The notes under the pieces were generated by a model. The model did not search any database, was not told the DNA's origin, and worked only from the letters and a program-made list of their open reading frames with translations. Position numbers and translations under genes: made by a program. Shown here piece after piece: positions 16,341-23,668 of a DNA stretch of 23,668 bases. The first letter of the stretch is position 1. Each line of letters starts with the position of its first letter. Source of the DNA: DATNPH01 sp036703315 (GTDB lineage Bacteria > Cyanobacteriota > Cyanobacteriia > Cyanobacteriales > Coleofasciculaceae); contig DATNPH010000131.1 in NCBI GenBank assembly GCA_036703315.1, forward strand, positions 1-23,668, read 5' to 3'.

Positions 16341-17240
16341 CTAGGGAATAACTTGATGCTGTGGTCTCACAGCTTGAATGAAGTTGAAAGCTAAAGCTGT
16401 AGTGATAAGGACTATCCCCACAGACTCACTCAGTCCTGGTTTCTCTCCCAGTTGTACCCAAGCCGCCAGCACACCGATTACTGGAGTAACCAACATCCCT
16501 AAACCTGCCGTACCAGCCGAGAATTGGCTCAATGCATAAAGCCAAAGTAACCAGGCGATCGCGCTGCCAGGGATGACGTTGTAGATCAAGGCAGCAATAA
16601 ACTGTGCAGACCAATCAACAGGTGGAGCTGGGACAACCAGAGCAACCAAGATCAATGGAATGCTACCAAACAGCATTTGCCATGCGGTAAGAGAAAGTAA
16701 ATCCAGTGAGGCTTTCTGATGCAGTTTCTTCGCAACAATTGCACTCAGCGCCCAAGTGATACCTGACAAAAGCGCAAGTCCTTTACTCATCAAGTCACTT
16801 GTCAGGTTAAACGGCATGAGAATGAACAGCAATCCACCTAATGCCAAACCAACACTAAGCCACTGCAATCCCCGCAAACGCTCTCCAAGGACAATCCAGG
16901 CTAGTATAAGCACCCAAAAGGGCATCGTGTAGTTGAGCACAGCCGTTTTACCAGCACCACCACTAACCAATGCCCACATTGAAAAACCGAGAACCCCACC
17001 AGTTTGCAGAATACCGAGCAAAAACGTTCCAGGAATTTCTTTCGGTCTGATAGGTCTGTGCAACCCAATCATTACCAAAAACAGACTCAATGCCCCAAAT
17101 AATGCTCGCATCGCAGCGAAGTCAAAGGCTGGAGAATACCTCAGCCCCACTTTCATTACTACCCAGTTGTAGCCCCAGATAACAGCAAGTGCAAGTAGGG
17201 CGAGAAGTGCGTATCTTCGTGAAGGTTCTTGTTTAGACAC
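16341..17240 (-). CDS. EamA/DMT-superfamily transporter
   Basis: 299 residues with about ten hydrophobic helices in two homologous halves, as usual for EamA permeases. The first half opens with ALLALLALAVIWGYNWVVMK and contains AMRALFGALSLFL and the conserved YTMPFWVLILAWIVLGERL at the end of the fourth helix. The second half opens with GLALLSGITWALSAIVAKKL and ends with LGMLVTPVIGVLAAW and the matching LGEKPG. These carriers export or import amino acids, nucleosides or other metabolites; substrates cannot be read from sequence. The start is GTG 17240 (SKQEPSRR). A 5-bp inverted repeat (TATTC/GAATA) lies over the stop. The gene is divergent from the flotillin-like gene. Confidence 0.92.
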   Translation of the reverse strand: MSKQEPSRRYALLALLALAVIWGYNWVVMKVGLRYSPAFDFAAMRALFGALSLFLVMIGLHRPIRPKEIPGTFLLGILQTGGVLGFSMWALVSGGAGKTAVLNYTMPFWVLILAWIVLGERLRGLQWLSVGLALGGLLFILMPFNLTSDLMSKGLALLSGITWALSAIVAKKLHQKASLDLLSLTAWQMLFGSIPLILVALVVPAPPVDWSAQFIAALIYNVIPGSAIAWLLWLYALSQFSAGTAGLGMLVTPVIGVLAAWVQLGEKPGLSESVGIVLITTALAFNFIQAVRPQHQVIP

Positions 17241-17386
17241 TGACTCAAAGTTTGTTAAGAATTTCCATTTTCGCTAAAAGGCTTGGTGTTCAGGCACAGC
17301 TTAGTATTACGCCCTTAAACACTCAGATCAGGGGAAAAACAAATTAGATAAACTAGATAAAAATGCTTCCTCCTCGAGAGGGAAAT

Positions 17387-19714
17387 ATGAGAAATTCCAG
17401 AGCTTTTTGGAGATCAGCTTTGCTCGTGCCTTTTAGGCAATCGCTTCACTCGTCTACTAGTATCAAGACTCCTGTCATTAAGCAGTTAGCTGCCTCAGTC
17501 ATTGCAACCCTGGCATTCACTTCAGTAAGTGCAGGTTTGAAACCTACCCTAACTCAAGTCACTTCTGCAACTACCCCATTGACTTCAACGGTAGTCAAGT
17601 CAACACCTATAGCTGTTAACACTAACCTGATTCACCCAGAGGTAACAGCCTCTGTATCATCGCCGCTTAACAAAACCTTGTCGCCTATTGCGAGGGTGCA
17701 AACCAGTGGTAGTCAATATCAAACTATGCAGCTTTTCGACCTTGGCGGACTCATTGGAATCATTGTGGTGGGGGGTTTGATTATCTGTGTCCCTCTATTC
17801 TTCGGAGGACTAGTTGTCATTGGTGAACGGGAAGTCGGCATTGTTGTTAAGAAATTTGCTGTTTCTGGTCGTGGGCTGCCACCAGGACGACTCATTGCCC
17901 TAGATGGCGAAGCGGGATATCAAGCAGATACTCTCGCCCCCGGTTGGCACTGGGGCTATTGGCCTTGGCAATATAACGTTCGCAAAGAACCTGTAACTGT
18001 CGTCCCTCAAGGTGAAATCGCCCTAATTGTCGCCGCTGATGGTACCTCTATCCCGCCGCAACGTATCTTAGGTAAAGTCGCCGCTTGCGACAATTTTCAG
18101 GACGCCCGTAAGTTTCTCAAGGGAGGTGGAGAAAAAGGTCGTCAGCTGGGCATCTTGACTGCCGGAACTTACCGTATAAATACCGCCTTGTTTACGGTAA
18201 TCACAGCTGCCAACGCTAGCCATCATGGAATGAAACCTGAGCTGTTGCGGTTGTACAGTATTTCTCCTGACAAAGTTGGCATTGTTACCACCTTGGATGG
18301 CATCCCTATTGAAGAAGGTGAAATCGCAGGTCCGGTGATCCATGATCACGATAACTTCCAAAATGCTCAAAAATTTATCAGTGGTGGTGGACGACGCGGT
18401 TTACAGGAGCAAGTTCTACTTTCTGGTTCTTGGAACTTGAATCCTTGGTTTGTGGGCGTTGAACAAGTCGCCATGACTGAAATTCCGATTGGCTATGTTG
18501 GCGTGGTGATTTCTTATGTGGGCAAAGCGCAAGAAGATGTCAGTGGTGCAGCGTTCACTCACGGAAATTTGGTGAATCCGGGGCACAAGGGCGTGTGGGT
18601 AACACCACTTTATCCGGGTAAGCATCCGCTCAATACCCGTGTTTTAAAAGTTGAGCTGGTGCCAACGATTAATATTGTGCTCAACTGGTCTGGTAGAACA
18701 GAACGACACAGCTACGACTCGAAACTCTCCTCTCTGACGGTGCGTTCCAAGGATGGTTTTGCCTTTGATTTGGAAATTGCTCAGATTATTCATGTGGGGG
18801 CTTTGGATGCACCAAAAGTAATCTCTCGTGTTGGTGCAATGCAGAATCTGGTAGACCATGTGTTGCAGCCAACGGTAGGAAATTACTTCCGCAACTCGGC
18901 TCAAGCTTACACGGTACTTGACTTTTTGACGGCTCGTTCAGAGAGACAGGCGGAAGCGGCTGAGTATATTAAAACAGCACTGCGCGCCTATGATGTGCAG
19001 GCGATCGATACCCTAATTGGGGATATTTTGCCACCAGCAGAGCTGATGATGACGCAAACTGATCGCAAGATTGCTGAGGAACAACGCAAGACGTATGAAG
19101 TGCAGCAAATGGCACAGACTCAGCGTCAGCAGTTGGTAAGGGAAACAGCGATCGCCAACATTCAGCAAGATCTAGTTCAGTCAGAGCAAGGAGTGAAAAT
19201 TGCTGAACTGAAGGCAAATGCCAGAGTTAAGGAAGCTACAGGTGAAGCAGAATCGATTCGAGTGACGGGAAATGCCAAAGCACAAGCCTACAAAGCTGGT
19301 GTTATGGCTTTGGGATCGCAGGGTTATACAGCGTTACAGCTGATGCAGGTTATTGGCGATCGCCATGTGCGTGTTGTCCCAGATGTTGCCGTCAGCGGTA
19401 ATGGTAATGGTGCTGGCTTAGTTGATGGCTTGTTAGGCATGATGCTTTGGAATCAAACGGGTAAGCCAAATGGGACACAGCCGTCTAATTCTCCGGTAGC
19501 ACCCGCCACCGCAACAATGACGGCTGAGTTGGAATCTGCTCCCTTGTCACCCATCACGGAAGCACAACCCACTCTCCCAGATAGCTCTTCCCCAAAGGTG
19601 ACAGCCCAAATAGCTAAACCTCCTGCGCCAAAAGCATCCCAAGCTGCCCCAGGCAGGACAGCAGTTGATCCATTGTTCAATCAGTCATTGCAGGATACCC
19701 CGCCCTTAGGCTGA
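17387..19714 (+). CDS. Large SPFH/Band 7 (flotillin-like) membrane protein with repeated beta modules
   Basis: 775 residues from ATG 17387, chosen for a GAGGG four bases upstream; an ATG at 17363 in the same frame would add eight residues and lacks one. Residues 30-50 look like a signal peptide (ASVIATLAFTSVSAG), followed by a Thr/Ser-rich stretch and a transmembrane helix at about 118-145. About four related beta-rich modules come next: about 144-200, 206-272, 293-358 and 366-427. The Band 7 core follows (SKDGFAFDLEIAQIIHVG near 455-471, then RAYDVQAIDTLIGDILPP near 533-550). A coiled coil with flotillin-style Glu-Ala/Lys patterns runs from 556 to 640, then a Gly/Asn and Pro/Ala/Ser-rich tail. 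SPFH proteins oligomerise on membranes and form cage-like microdomain scaffolds. Typical flotillins are near 500 residues, so the N-terminal half is expanded. The client proteins are unknown. Confidence 0.88.
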   Translation: MRNSRAFWRSALLVPFRQSLHSSTSIKTPVIKQLAASVIATLAFTSVSAGLKPTLTQVTSATTPLTSTVVKSTPIAVNTNLIHPEVTASVSSPLNKTLSPIARVQTSGSQYQTMQLFDLGGLIGIIVVGGLIICVPLFFGGLVVIGEREVGIVVKKFAVSGRGLPPGRLIALDGEAGYQADTLAPGWHWGYWPWQYNVRKEPVTVVPQGEIALIVAADGTSIPPQRILGKVAACDNFQDARKFLKGGGEKGRQLGILTAGTYRINTALFTVITAANASHHGMKPELLRLYSISPDKVGIVTTLDGIPIEEGEIAGPVIHDHDNFQNAQKFISGGGRRGLQEQVLLSGSWNLNPWFVGVEQVAMTEIPIGYVGVVISYVGKAQEDVSGAAFTHGNLVNPGHKGVWVTPLYPGKHPLNTRVLKVELVPTINIVLNWSGRTERHSYDSKLSSLTVRSKDGFAFDLEIAQIIHVGALDAPKVISRVGAMQNLVDHVLQPTVGNYFRNSAQAYTVLDFLTARSERQAEAAEYIKTALRAYDVQAIDTLIGDILPPAELMMTQTDRKIAEEQRKTYEVQQMAQTQRQQLVRETAIANIQQDLVQSEQGVKIAELKANARVKEATGEAESIRVTGNAKAQAYKAGVMALGSQGYTALQLMQVIGDRHVRVVPDVAVSGNGNGAGLVDGLLGMMLWNQTGKPNGTQPSNSPVAPATATMTAELESAPLSPITEAQPTLPDSSSPKVTAQIAKPPAPKASQAAPGRTAVDPLFNQSLQDTPPLG

Positions 19715-19862
19715 AACTAATACTTTCTATAGCAAAAGGCTCATATGCTGAGGGCAGAGGGCTTTTATGTTTATTAGTGATACGTGGTCATTTCAGCCGT
19801 TATATCTGTCCTAACCTTTATAGCGACAGCTATAAATCTTTTTCCAACTGGGAAGTCAATCT

Positions 19863-19892
19863 TGTAGGGGCGCAAGGCGTTGCGTCCTTACA
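19863..19892. repeat. 30-bp interspersed palindrome (GTAGGGGCGCAA type)
   Basis: TGTAGGGGCGCAA (19863-19875) pairs with TTGCGTCCTTACA (19880-19892) across a GGCG loop, all 13 positions pairing with two G-U. It is a degenerate copy of a palindrome I know to be widely scattered in cyanobacterial spacers. It sits 35 bp before the Ser/Thr kinase start and may fold in its leader. Confidence 0.65.
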
Positions 19893-19927
19893 GTAAATAA
19901 ATTTGCTTCATCCTTCACACTTTTTTG

Positions 19928-21817
19928 ATGACTTATTGTGTCAACCCTGACTGTCCAAAGCCGCAAAACCCTGAAATCAACAAATTTTGCCAGGGTTGCG
20001 GCTTTGATTTATTGCTGCAACGCTATCGCGCTACTGAGTTAATTGGTCAGGGTGGATTTAGTAGAACCTTCCTAGCCGTGGATGAAGGTCAATCTCCTCC
20101 ATCTCCTTGTGTGCTGAAACAGCTGTGGACAAAGAATCTAACCCCTGAAGTCTCAAACAAAGCGGTCACCCTATTTCAACAGGAGATACTGCAACTAGAG
20201 AAATTAGGCAACCATCCACAAATTCCCACTCTACTTGCACACTTTGAACACAATCAGTACCTGTACCTAGTACAAGAGTTCATTGATGGCACTAACTTGG
20301 CTAGAGTCGTGCAGCAAAATGGGACATTCAGCGAAGCTCAGATTTGGCAACTTCTGGATGATTTATTACCACTCCTGAAGTTTATCCACGACCATCAAGT
20401 CATCCATCGAGATATTAAACCTGAAAATATCATTCGTCGCCACGATGGTCAGATAGTATTAGTTGACTTTGGTGCAGCCAAAGTGGTGACAGGCAGGGAA
20501 TCGGTGCAAGCAGGAACCTGCATCGGTAGTCCAGAATATGTGGCACCAGAGCAAGCGAGAGGAAAAGCTGTTTTTGCTAGTGATCTTTACAGCTTAGGCG
20601 TCAGCTGCATTTACCTGCTGACTTGCATTCCTCCTTTTGATTTATTTGATGTAGTCAATGATTGTTGGGCTTGGCGAGATTATTTGACTCAGGATGTGAG
20701 CGCAGATCTTGCTCAAATTTTAGACAAACTTTTGGCATACGCGATCGCCCACCGCTTTCAATCAGCCGATGAAGTCATGCAAGCCATTAATCAAGTAAGG
20801 GGGCAAAAGAGAAGGGAAAAGGGGGAGAATTTGCTGTCCCATCGCGGACAAACCGACGATCTAATCAATCCCTCACTCACCACTCAAAGATGGCAGTGCC
20901 TTCATACCCTAGCTAACAAGTCAGCTGTCAATTCAGTCGCCATTAGCCCAGATGGTAGGCTATTGGCTAGTGGCAGCGATGACAAAAGCATTCGCTTGTG
21001 GAATCTAGACACTGGACAAGCCATCTCAACTCTGATTGGACATTCACAGAGTGTTCAGTCTGTTGCCTTCAATCCTGACGGTACAATCCTTGCCACGGGT
21101 AGTGATGATCAAACCGTCAAATTGTGGAACTTGAACGACCATCAGGAAATTTGTACGTTTTTTGGGCATTCCCAAGCTGTTAAATCCGTAGCTTTTAACC
21201 CTCAAGGTAATCTCTTAGCTAGTGGTAGCTGGGATAAAACCATTAAACTGTGGAATGTTCAGACAGGTATACAAGAAAGCACACTCGTAGGTCATCGGTT
21301 GCAGGTCACTTCAGTGGCTTTTAGTCCTTGCGGTAAATTTCTTGCCAGTGGAAGTTTTGATAGAACAATTCGCTTGTGGGAGTTGTCTTCCGGGTTGTCC
21401 TCCACATTAGAGGGTCACTCTTGGGCTGTTTTTGCTGTTGCCTACCCTTCGAGAACGCCTGCGGCGAACAGTCCTGATGGAAAAACTCTCGCAACGGGAG
21501 GAGGTGATAACACTATCATCTTGTGGGACTTGAACACTGGGAAACCACTTTACACGCTTTTGGGTCACTCTTGGTCAGTGGTAGCAGTCGCCTACTCTTC
21601 GAGAACGCCTGTGGCGAACAGTCCTGATGGAGAGACTTTGCTCAGTGGCAGTTGGGACAAGACGATTAAGCTTTGGCAGGTTAGCACAGGGCAAGAAATA
21701 GCCTCTCTTTCTGGGCATTTAGATTCAGTCTCTGCTGTGGCAATTAGCCCCAGTAGGCAAATTATTGCTAGTGGTAGCAAAGATAAGACTGTCAAGCTTT
21801 GGCATCGGGTTGGTTAA
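19928..21817 (+). CDS. Zinc-ribbon Ser/Thr protein kinase with C-terminal WD40 repeats
   Basis: 629 residues from ATG 19928 (preceded in frame by TTG). Residues 4-24 hold four Cys (Cys4, 9, 21, 24; CxGCG), a small ribbon typical of cyanobacterial Ser/Thr kinases. The Hanks-type kinase (about 33-290) has a Gly-rich loop GQGGFS (40-45), Lys64 (CVLKQL), catalytic HRDIKPEN (160-167, Asp162), DFG 180-182, activation segment with GSPEYVAPEQARG and SDLYSLG. All key residues are present, so it should be active. After a charged linker, residues 325-629 form about seven WD40 blades (repeated GH-(S/L)...VAFSPDG...LASGS.D.TIKLW), a propeller for partner binding. Blades 5 and 6 carry an extra SRTPAAN/SRTPVAN heptapeptide encoded by a dispersed repeat. 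Targets are unknown. Confidence 0.95.
   Translation: MTYCVNPDCPKPQNPEINKFCQGCGFDLLLQRYRATELIGQGGFSRTFLAVDEGQSPPSPCVLKQLWTKNLTPEVSNKAVTLFQQEILQLEKLGNHPQIPTLLAHFEHNQYLYLVQEFIDGTNLARVVQQNGTFSEAQIWQLLDDLLPLLKFIHDHQVIHRDIKPENIIRRHDGQIVLVDFGAAKVVTGRESVQAGTCIGSPEYVAPEQARGKAVFASDLYSLGVSCIYLLTCIPPFDLFDVVNDCWAWRDYLTQDVSADLAQILDKLLAYAIAHRFQSADEVMQAINQVRGQKRREKGENLLSHRGQTDDLINPSLTTQRWQCLHTLANKSAVNSVAISPDGRLLASGSDDKSIRLWNLDTGQAISTLIGHSQSVQSVAFNPDGTILATGSDDQTVKLWNLNDHQEICTFFGHSQAVKSVAFNPQGNLLASGSWDKTIKLWNVQTGIQESTLVGHRLQVTSVAFSPCGKFLASGSFDRTIRLWELSSGLSSTLEGHSWAVFAVAYPSRTPAANSPDGKTLATGGGDNTIILWDLNTGKPLYTLLGHSWSVVAVAYSSRTPVANSPDGETLLSGSWDKTIKLWQVSTGQEIASLSGHLDSVSAVAISPSRQIIASGSKDKTVKLWHRVG
21447..21472 (+). 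repeat. Small dispersed repeat inserted in frame, copy 1 (WD40 blade 5)
   Basis: The core TTCGAGAACGCCTGCGGCGA (followed by ACAGT) is imperfectly palindromic (TTCG...CGC CT GCG...CGAA). It adds the heptapeptide SRTPAAN between Tyr and SPDG, where ordinary blades read AFSPDG. The insertion is 21 nt, so the frame is kept. Confidence 0.7.
21597..21622 (+). repeat. Small dispersed repeat inserted in frame, copy 2 (WD40 blade 6)
   Basis: Same element as at 21447-21472 with one base changed in the core (GCCTGTGGCG instead of GCCTGCGGCG), encoding SRTPVAN at the homologous place of the next blade. The two copies are exactly 150 bp apart. Confidence 0.7.
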
Positions 21818-22324
21818 ATCAGCTAATCTAATCATTGTTTAATAAGGGGAAGTACGCTTCCTTCCCTTCAACCCCCAAGCCCAAGCGGAGGTATAAAAAT
21901 CAACTAACTACTTAGATATAAGCCTTTGAGTAGGCGATAAATTTTCCAAAAACTCTTACTGTTAATGATGAGCTTGCTATTAGTCGGTTCTACTCCTGAG
22001 CGCTAAACAACAGGGGTAAATCAAAACCTCTGAAAGCATAGATAAAACAACTTATAGCATGATCTAATAAGTTCGACATCCTATCAGCGGCAATGCTTAT
22101 CTAATGTTGGCTTTACTTAAAGCCTACTGCTTTAGTTAGATTCAGTATTCTACCTAAAGTATTTTTTTGGTGACTATAAAACAGAGTTCTGCTGTATAAA
22201 CCATTGCTTCAGATTTAACAATTTCTCTAGGAGTGAATTTAACACTAGCTAGTTCATTTTCTCTGCCCTATCCCACTTGATTAGGCGTGTCAGAAGTTAT
22301 TAACCGTTAGGATTATAAAAAATA
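21818..22324. other. 507-bp intergenic stretch with an orphan terminator
   Basis: No coding frame of note. It contains a small hairpin GGAAG-TACG-CTTCC shortly after the kinase stop (about 21848-21861), GGCTTT/AAAGCC at 22109-22124, and the terminator-like hairpin at 22130-22168. The right side leads to the ribbon-helix-helix gene and is AT-rich. Confidence 0.5.
22130..22168 (+). terminator. Intrinsic terminator-like hairpin with U7 tail
   Basis: CTTTAGTTAGA (22130-22140) pairs with TCTACCTAAAG (22149-22159), 10 of 11 bp with one mismatch, an 8-nt loop, then TA and seven T (22162-22168). It lies 313 bp after the kinase stop and 157 bp before the next gene, so it may end a long 3' UTR, a small RNA, or act in the leader of the next gene. 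Confidence 0.6.
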
Positions 22325-22552
22325 ATGACAACAGATAAAATCCGAGTGAGTGTGTATCTAAGTTCTGAAAACTATCAACAGTTACAAGAATACATGACTA
22401 GACAAGAACTTTCACAGACTAAGGCTATCAATGCTATTATCGGAAGCTACCTCACAGATAAACCAGAGGATGAACTGACGGGGCAAATCATGAGACTAGA
22501 GCAGCAGCTGAGTGATTTAAAACGCCATGTACTCGCCCTACGCTTCCGTTAG
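22325..22552 (+). CDS. Ribbon-helix-helix DNA-binding-type small protein
   Basis: 75 residues. A short beta-strand-like start, DKIRVSVYLSSENYQQL, is followed by two helices (QEYMTRQELSQTKAINAII and a short loop), the CopG/Arc-type ribbon-helix-helix layout used by small repressors and antitoxins. The C-terminal part (EDELTGQIMRLEQQLSDLKR) is predicted as a coiled coil or oligomerisation helix. The start is ATG 22325; a TTAGGA about 14 nt upstream is the only Shine-Dalgarno-like motif. The stop is followed after 67 bp by the small basic gene at 22620, so the two could form a unit, but nothing identifies the partner as a toxin. The fold is inferred by pattern only. Confidence 0.7.
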   Translation: MTTDKIRVSVYLSSENYQQLQEYMTRQELSQTKAINAIIGSYLTDKPEDELTGQIMRLEQQLSDLKRHVLALRFR

Positions 22553-22619
22553 AGGATGTAAAAAATTTCCGCATGAGAGAATAATCGATTTCGGATAAGT
22601 TGGCTGTTTTGGCGATCGA

Positions 22620-22808
22620 ATGGCAGAGTCTAAGCAAGTCAAAACTCAAAAAAGGAAACGTAGAAGTAGTAAGACCCGTGGCTGCTACCTGTATGCTTTC
22701 TTAAATGTGGAACAGCTTAATAAAAAGCGTGTTAGCCTTAACCAACCTGTGGTAAGCCGTGCTCTAGGAGACTTTGAGATTAATATTCCCAAAACTTATT
22801 TGTTATAA
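22620..22808 (+). CDS. Small basic protein of unknown function
   Basis: 62 residues, strongly basic at the N-terminus (KQVKTQKRKRRSSKTRG), then CYLYAFLNVEQLNKKRVSLN and a C-terminal stretch GDFEINIPKTYLL. No known domain is recognised. Support for a real gene: a decayed second copy (14738-14830) shares ordered sequence blocks, and a hairpin with 7-bp stem follows the stop (22845-22868). No Shine-Dalgarno is visible before ATG 22620, which overlaps a partial HIP1-like sequence (GGCGATCGA). It lies 67 bp after the ribbon-helix-helix gene. Nucleic-acid binding is suggested only by its charge. Confidence 0.5.
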   Translation: MAESKQVKTQKRKRRSSKTRGCYLYAFLNVEQLNKKRVSLNQPVVSRALGDFEINIPKTYLL

Positions 22809-22844
22809 ATAATTCGTAAGTCTTTTCAATACGTCAGCAATAAG

Positions 22845-22868
22845 CACTCTGATACTACTAGCAGAGTG
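22845..22868 (+). terminator. Hairpin after the small basic gene
   Basis: CACTCTG (22845-22851) pairs perfectly with CAGAGTG (22862-22868), followed by TGTTTATT, a moderately U-rich tail. It starts 37 bp after the stop codon at 22808. Confidence 0.5.
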
Positions 22869-22904
22869 TGTTTATTCATGCCTAACTAATAATAAATTAA
22901 CTCT

Positions 22905-22947
22905 CGATTTAAATACCATGAAGCTTTTGTAAAAACTTCGTAAATCG
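22905..22947. promoter_or_regulatory. Inverted repeat upstream of the VCBS gene
   Basis: CGATTTA (22905-22911) pairs with TAAATCG (22941-22947), and inside it GAAG (22920-22923) pairs with CTTC (22936-22939). The element is 58 bp before the start codon at 23005 and could be an operator or leader structure. Confidence 0.35.
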
Positions 22948-23004
22948 ACTATCTATATTCTAGAATTGAATTTAAAAATAAAAATCAAGACAAGGGCATC
23001 ACCG

Positions 23005-23668
23005 ATGAACCGAGGGAAATCCATAAACAGCTGGAAGCGAATAATCAATATTAACTGGCTTAGGATTAAACCTTTTAGCGCCATTAAACGTATTGGACAG
23101 AGATTAGCCAGAAATAACTTTCGATTTAAAAAGATTTATTTCTCGTTGGTAGTAATTACGCTTTTATTAATTACAGGATTAGCGAATTCATCATTAGCTG
23201 CCTTAAAAGTTTCCACCAGTGATTTCAATGGAGATGGAAAGTCAGATATTGTGTGGCGTCACTCGACGATAGGGGACAATGCCATCTGGTTCATGAATGG
23301 CGGGACTGTATCATTAGCAACGAATATTGAGAGCGATCGCAACCTGAATTGGAAAATTGTTGGGACAGGTGATTTTGATGGGAATGGGACATCAGATTTA
23401 CTGTGGCGTGAAGTGACCCAAGGTATCAATAGAATCTGGTTGATGAACGGTGCTACGGTCGTATCAAGACCTCGGATTCTTGATGCCTTAGACCTCAATT
23501 GGAAAGTAGTAGGTATTAATGACTTTAATGGAGATGGAAAGTCAGATATTGTGTGGCGTCACTCGACGATAGGGGACAATGCCATCTGGTTCATGAATGG
23601 CGGGACTGTATCATTAGCAACGAATATTGAGAGCGATCGCAACCTGAATTGGAAAATTGTCGGTACGG
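23005..23668 (+). CDS. Exported VCBS/FG-GAP repeat protein (3' end beyond window)
   Basis: The frame runs from ATG 23005 (AAGGG about 8 nt upstream) to the window end, 221 codons seen. A long basic N-region (about 43 residues) precedes a hydrophobic segment (about 45-62, IYFSLVVITLLLITGLA) and a likely signal-peptidase site after NSSLA, so it is exported. The mature part is built of about 50-residue modules that start D-F-N-G-D-G-K-S-D, a calcium-binding-loop pattern (Asp73, Asn75, Asp77, Asp81), and contain IVWRH...AIWFMNGG and LNWKIVG. The first and third modules are the same at DNA level. VCBS/FG-GAP repeats form propeller-like surface or adhesive proteins. The number of modules and any C-terminal domain are unknown. 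Confidence 0.85.
   Translation, partial: MNRGKSINSWKRIININWLRIKPFSAIKRIGQRLARNNFRFKKIYFSLVVITLLLITGLANSSLAALKVSTSDFNGDGKSDIVWRHSTIGDNAIWFMNGGTVSLATNIESDRNLNWKIVGTGDFDGNGTSDLLWREVTQGINRIWLMNGATVVSRPRILDALDLNWKVVGINDFNGDGKSDIVWRHSTIGDNAIWFMNGGTVSLATNIESDRNLNWKIVGT

Noticed and set aside
22060..22110. GTTCGACATCC, resembling a tRNA T-arm
   Set aside because: No acceptor stem, D-arm or anticodon arm can be drawn around it.
23259..23498. 79-residue minus-strand open frame at the window end
   Set aside because: It is the complement of the VCBS repeat gene, which has a signal peptide and clear modules on the plus strand.

Overview
The window comes from a cyanobacterial chromosome, probably a filamentous or otherwise large-genome species. 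The evidence is the many HIP1 octamers (GCGATCGC, for example near 783, 1988, 4389, 13078, 13898, 16556, 19147, 20741 and 23333), the typical cyanobacterial gene set (phylloquinone-type MenB, two Vipp1/IM30 proteins, a many-PAS histidine kinase, a Ser/Thr kinase fused to WD40 repeats), a heptamer-repeat (STRR-like) spacer, and small dispersed repeats, two of them in frame inside a gene. There is no rRNA, tRNA, CRISPR array, complete insertion sequence or prophage.

Layout. 1-823: 3' part of menB (+). 881-907: terminator hairpin oriented for the minus strand. 1117-2447: two minus-strand conserved small genes, a Cys-rich protein and a DUF721/DciA-like protein with a C-terminal zinc ribbon. 2684-6016: plus-strand block with a single-pass SPOR-domain protein followed by two tandem Vipp1/PspA paralogues. 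6229-6389: remnant of a family 4 glycosyltransferase. 6438-14720: minus-strand run, transcribed in the order aminoacyl-phosphatidylglycerol synthase half of MprF, flippase-like half of MprF, soluble 8-PAS HisKA_2-type kinase, REC-PAS-HisKA kinase. 14979-15929: membrane-anchored esterase (-). 16341-17240: EamA/DMT permease (-). 17387-19714: large SPFH/flotillin-like membrane protein (+) with repeated N-terminal beta modules. 19928-21817: zinc-ribbon Ser/Thr kinase with WD40 repeats (+). 22325-22808: ribbon-helix-helix protein and a small basic protein (+). 23005-end: secreted VCBS/FG-GAP repeat protein, cut by the window end.

How the genes fit together. Much of the window concerns the cell envelope: Vipp1 pair (ESCRT-III-like membrane remodelling), a flotillin-like scaffold, a SPOR peptidoglycan-binding protein, a split MprF (lipid aminoacylation and flipping) and an exported repeat protein. 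Two signalling proteins lie 39 bp and 20 bp downstream of the split MprF genes on the same strand. Co-transcription of lipid modification with these kinases is an inference from spacing.

Most unusual items: the MprF halves split and in reversed order next to sensor kinases; a flotillin-like protein whose membrane-proximal beta module seems to occur about four times; a duplicated PAS domain; small dispersed repeats inserted in frame in two WD40 blades; a decayed second copy of the small basic gene in the spacer upstream of the MprF synthase gene; a decayed glycosyltransferase; and a 134-bp exact repeat at 300-bp spacing in the terminal VCBS gene.
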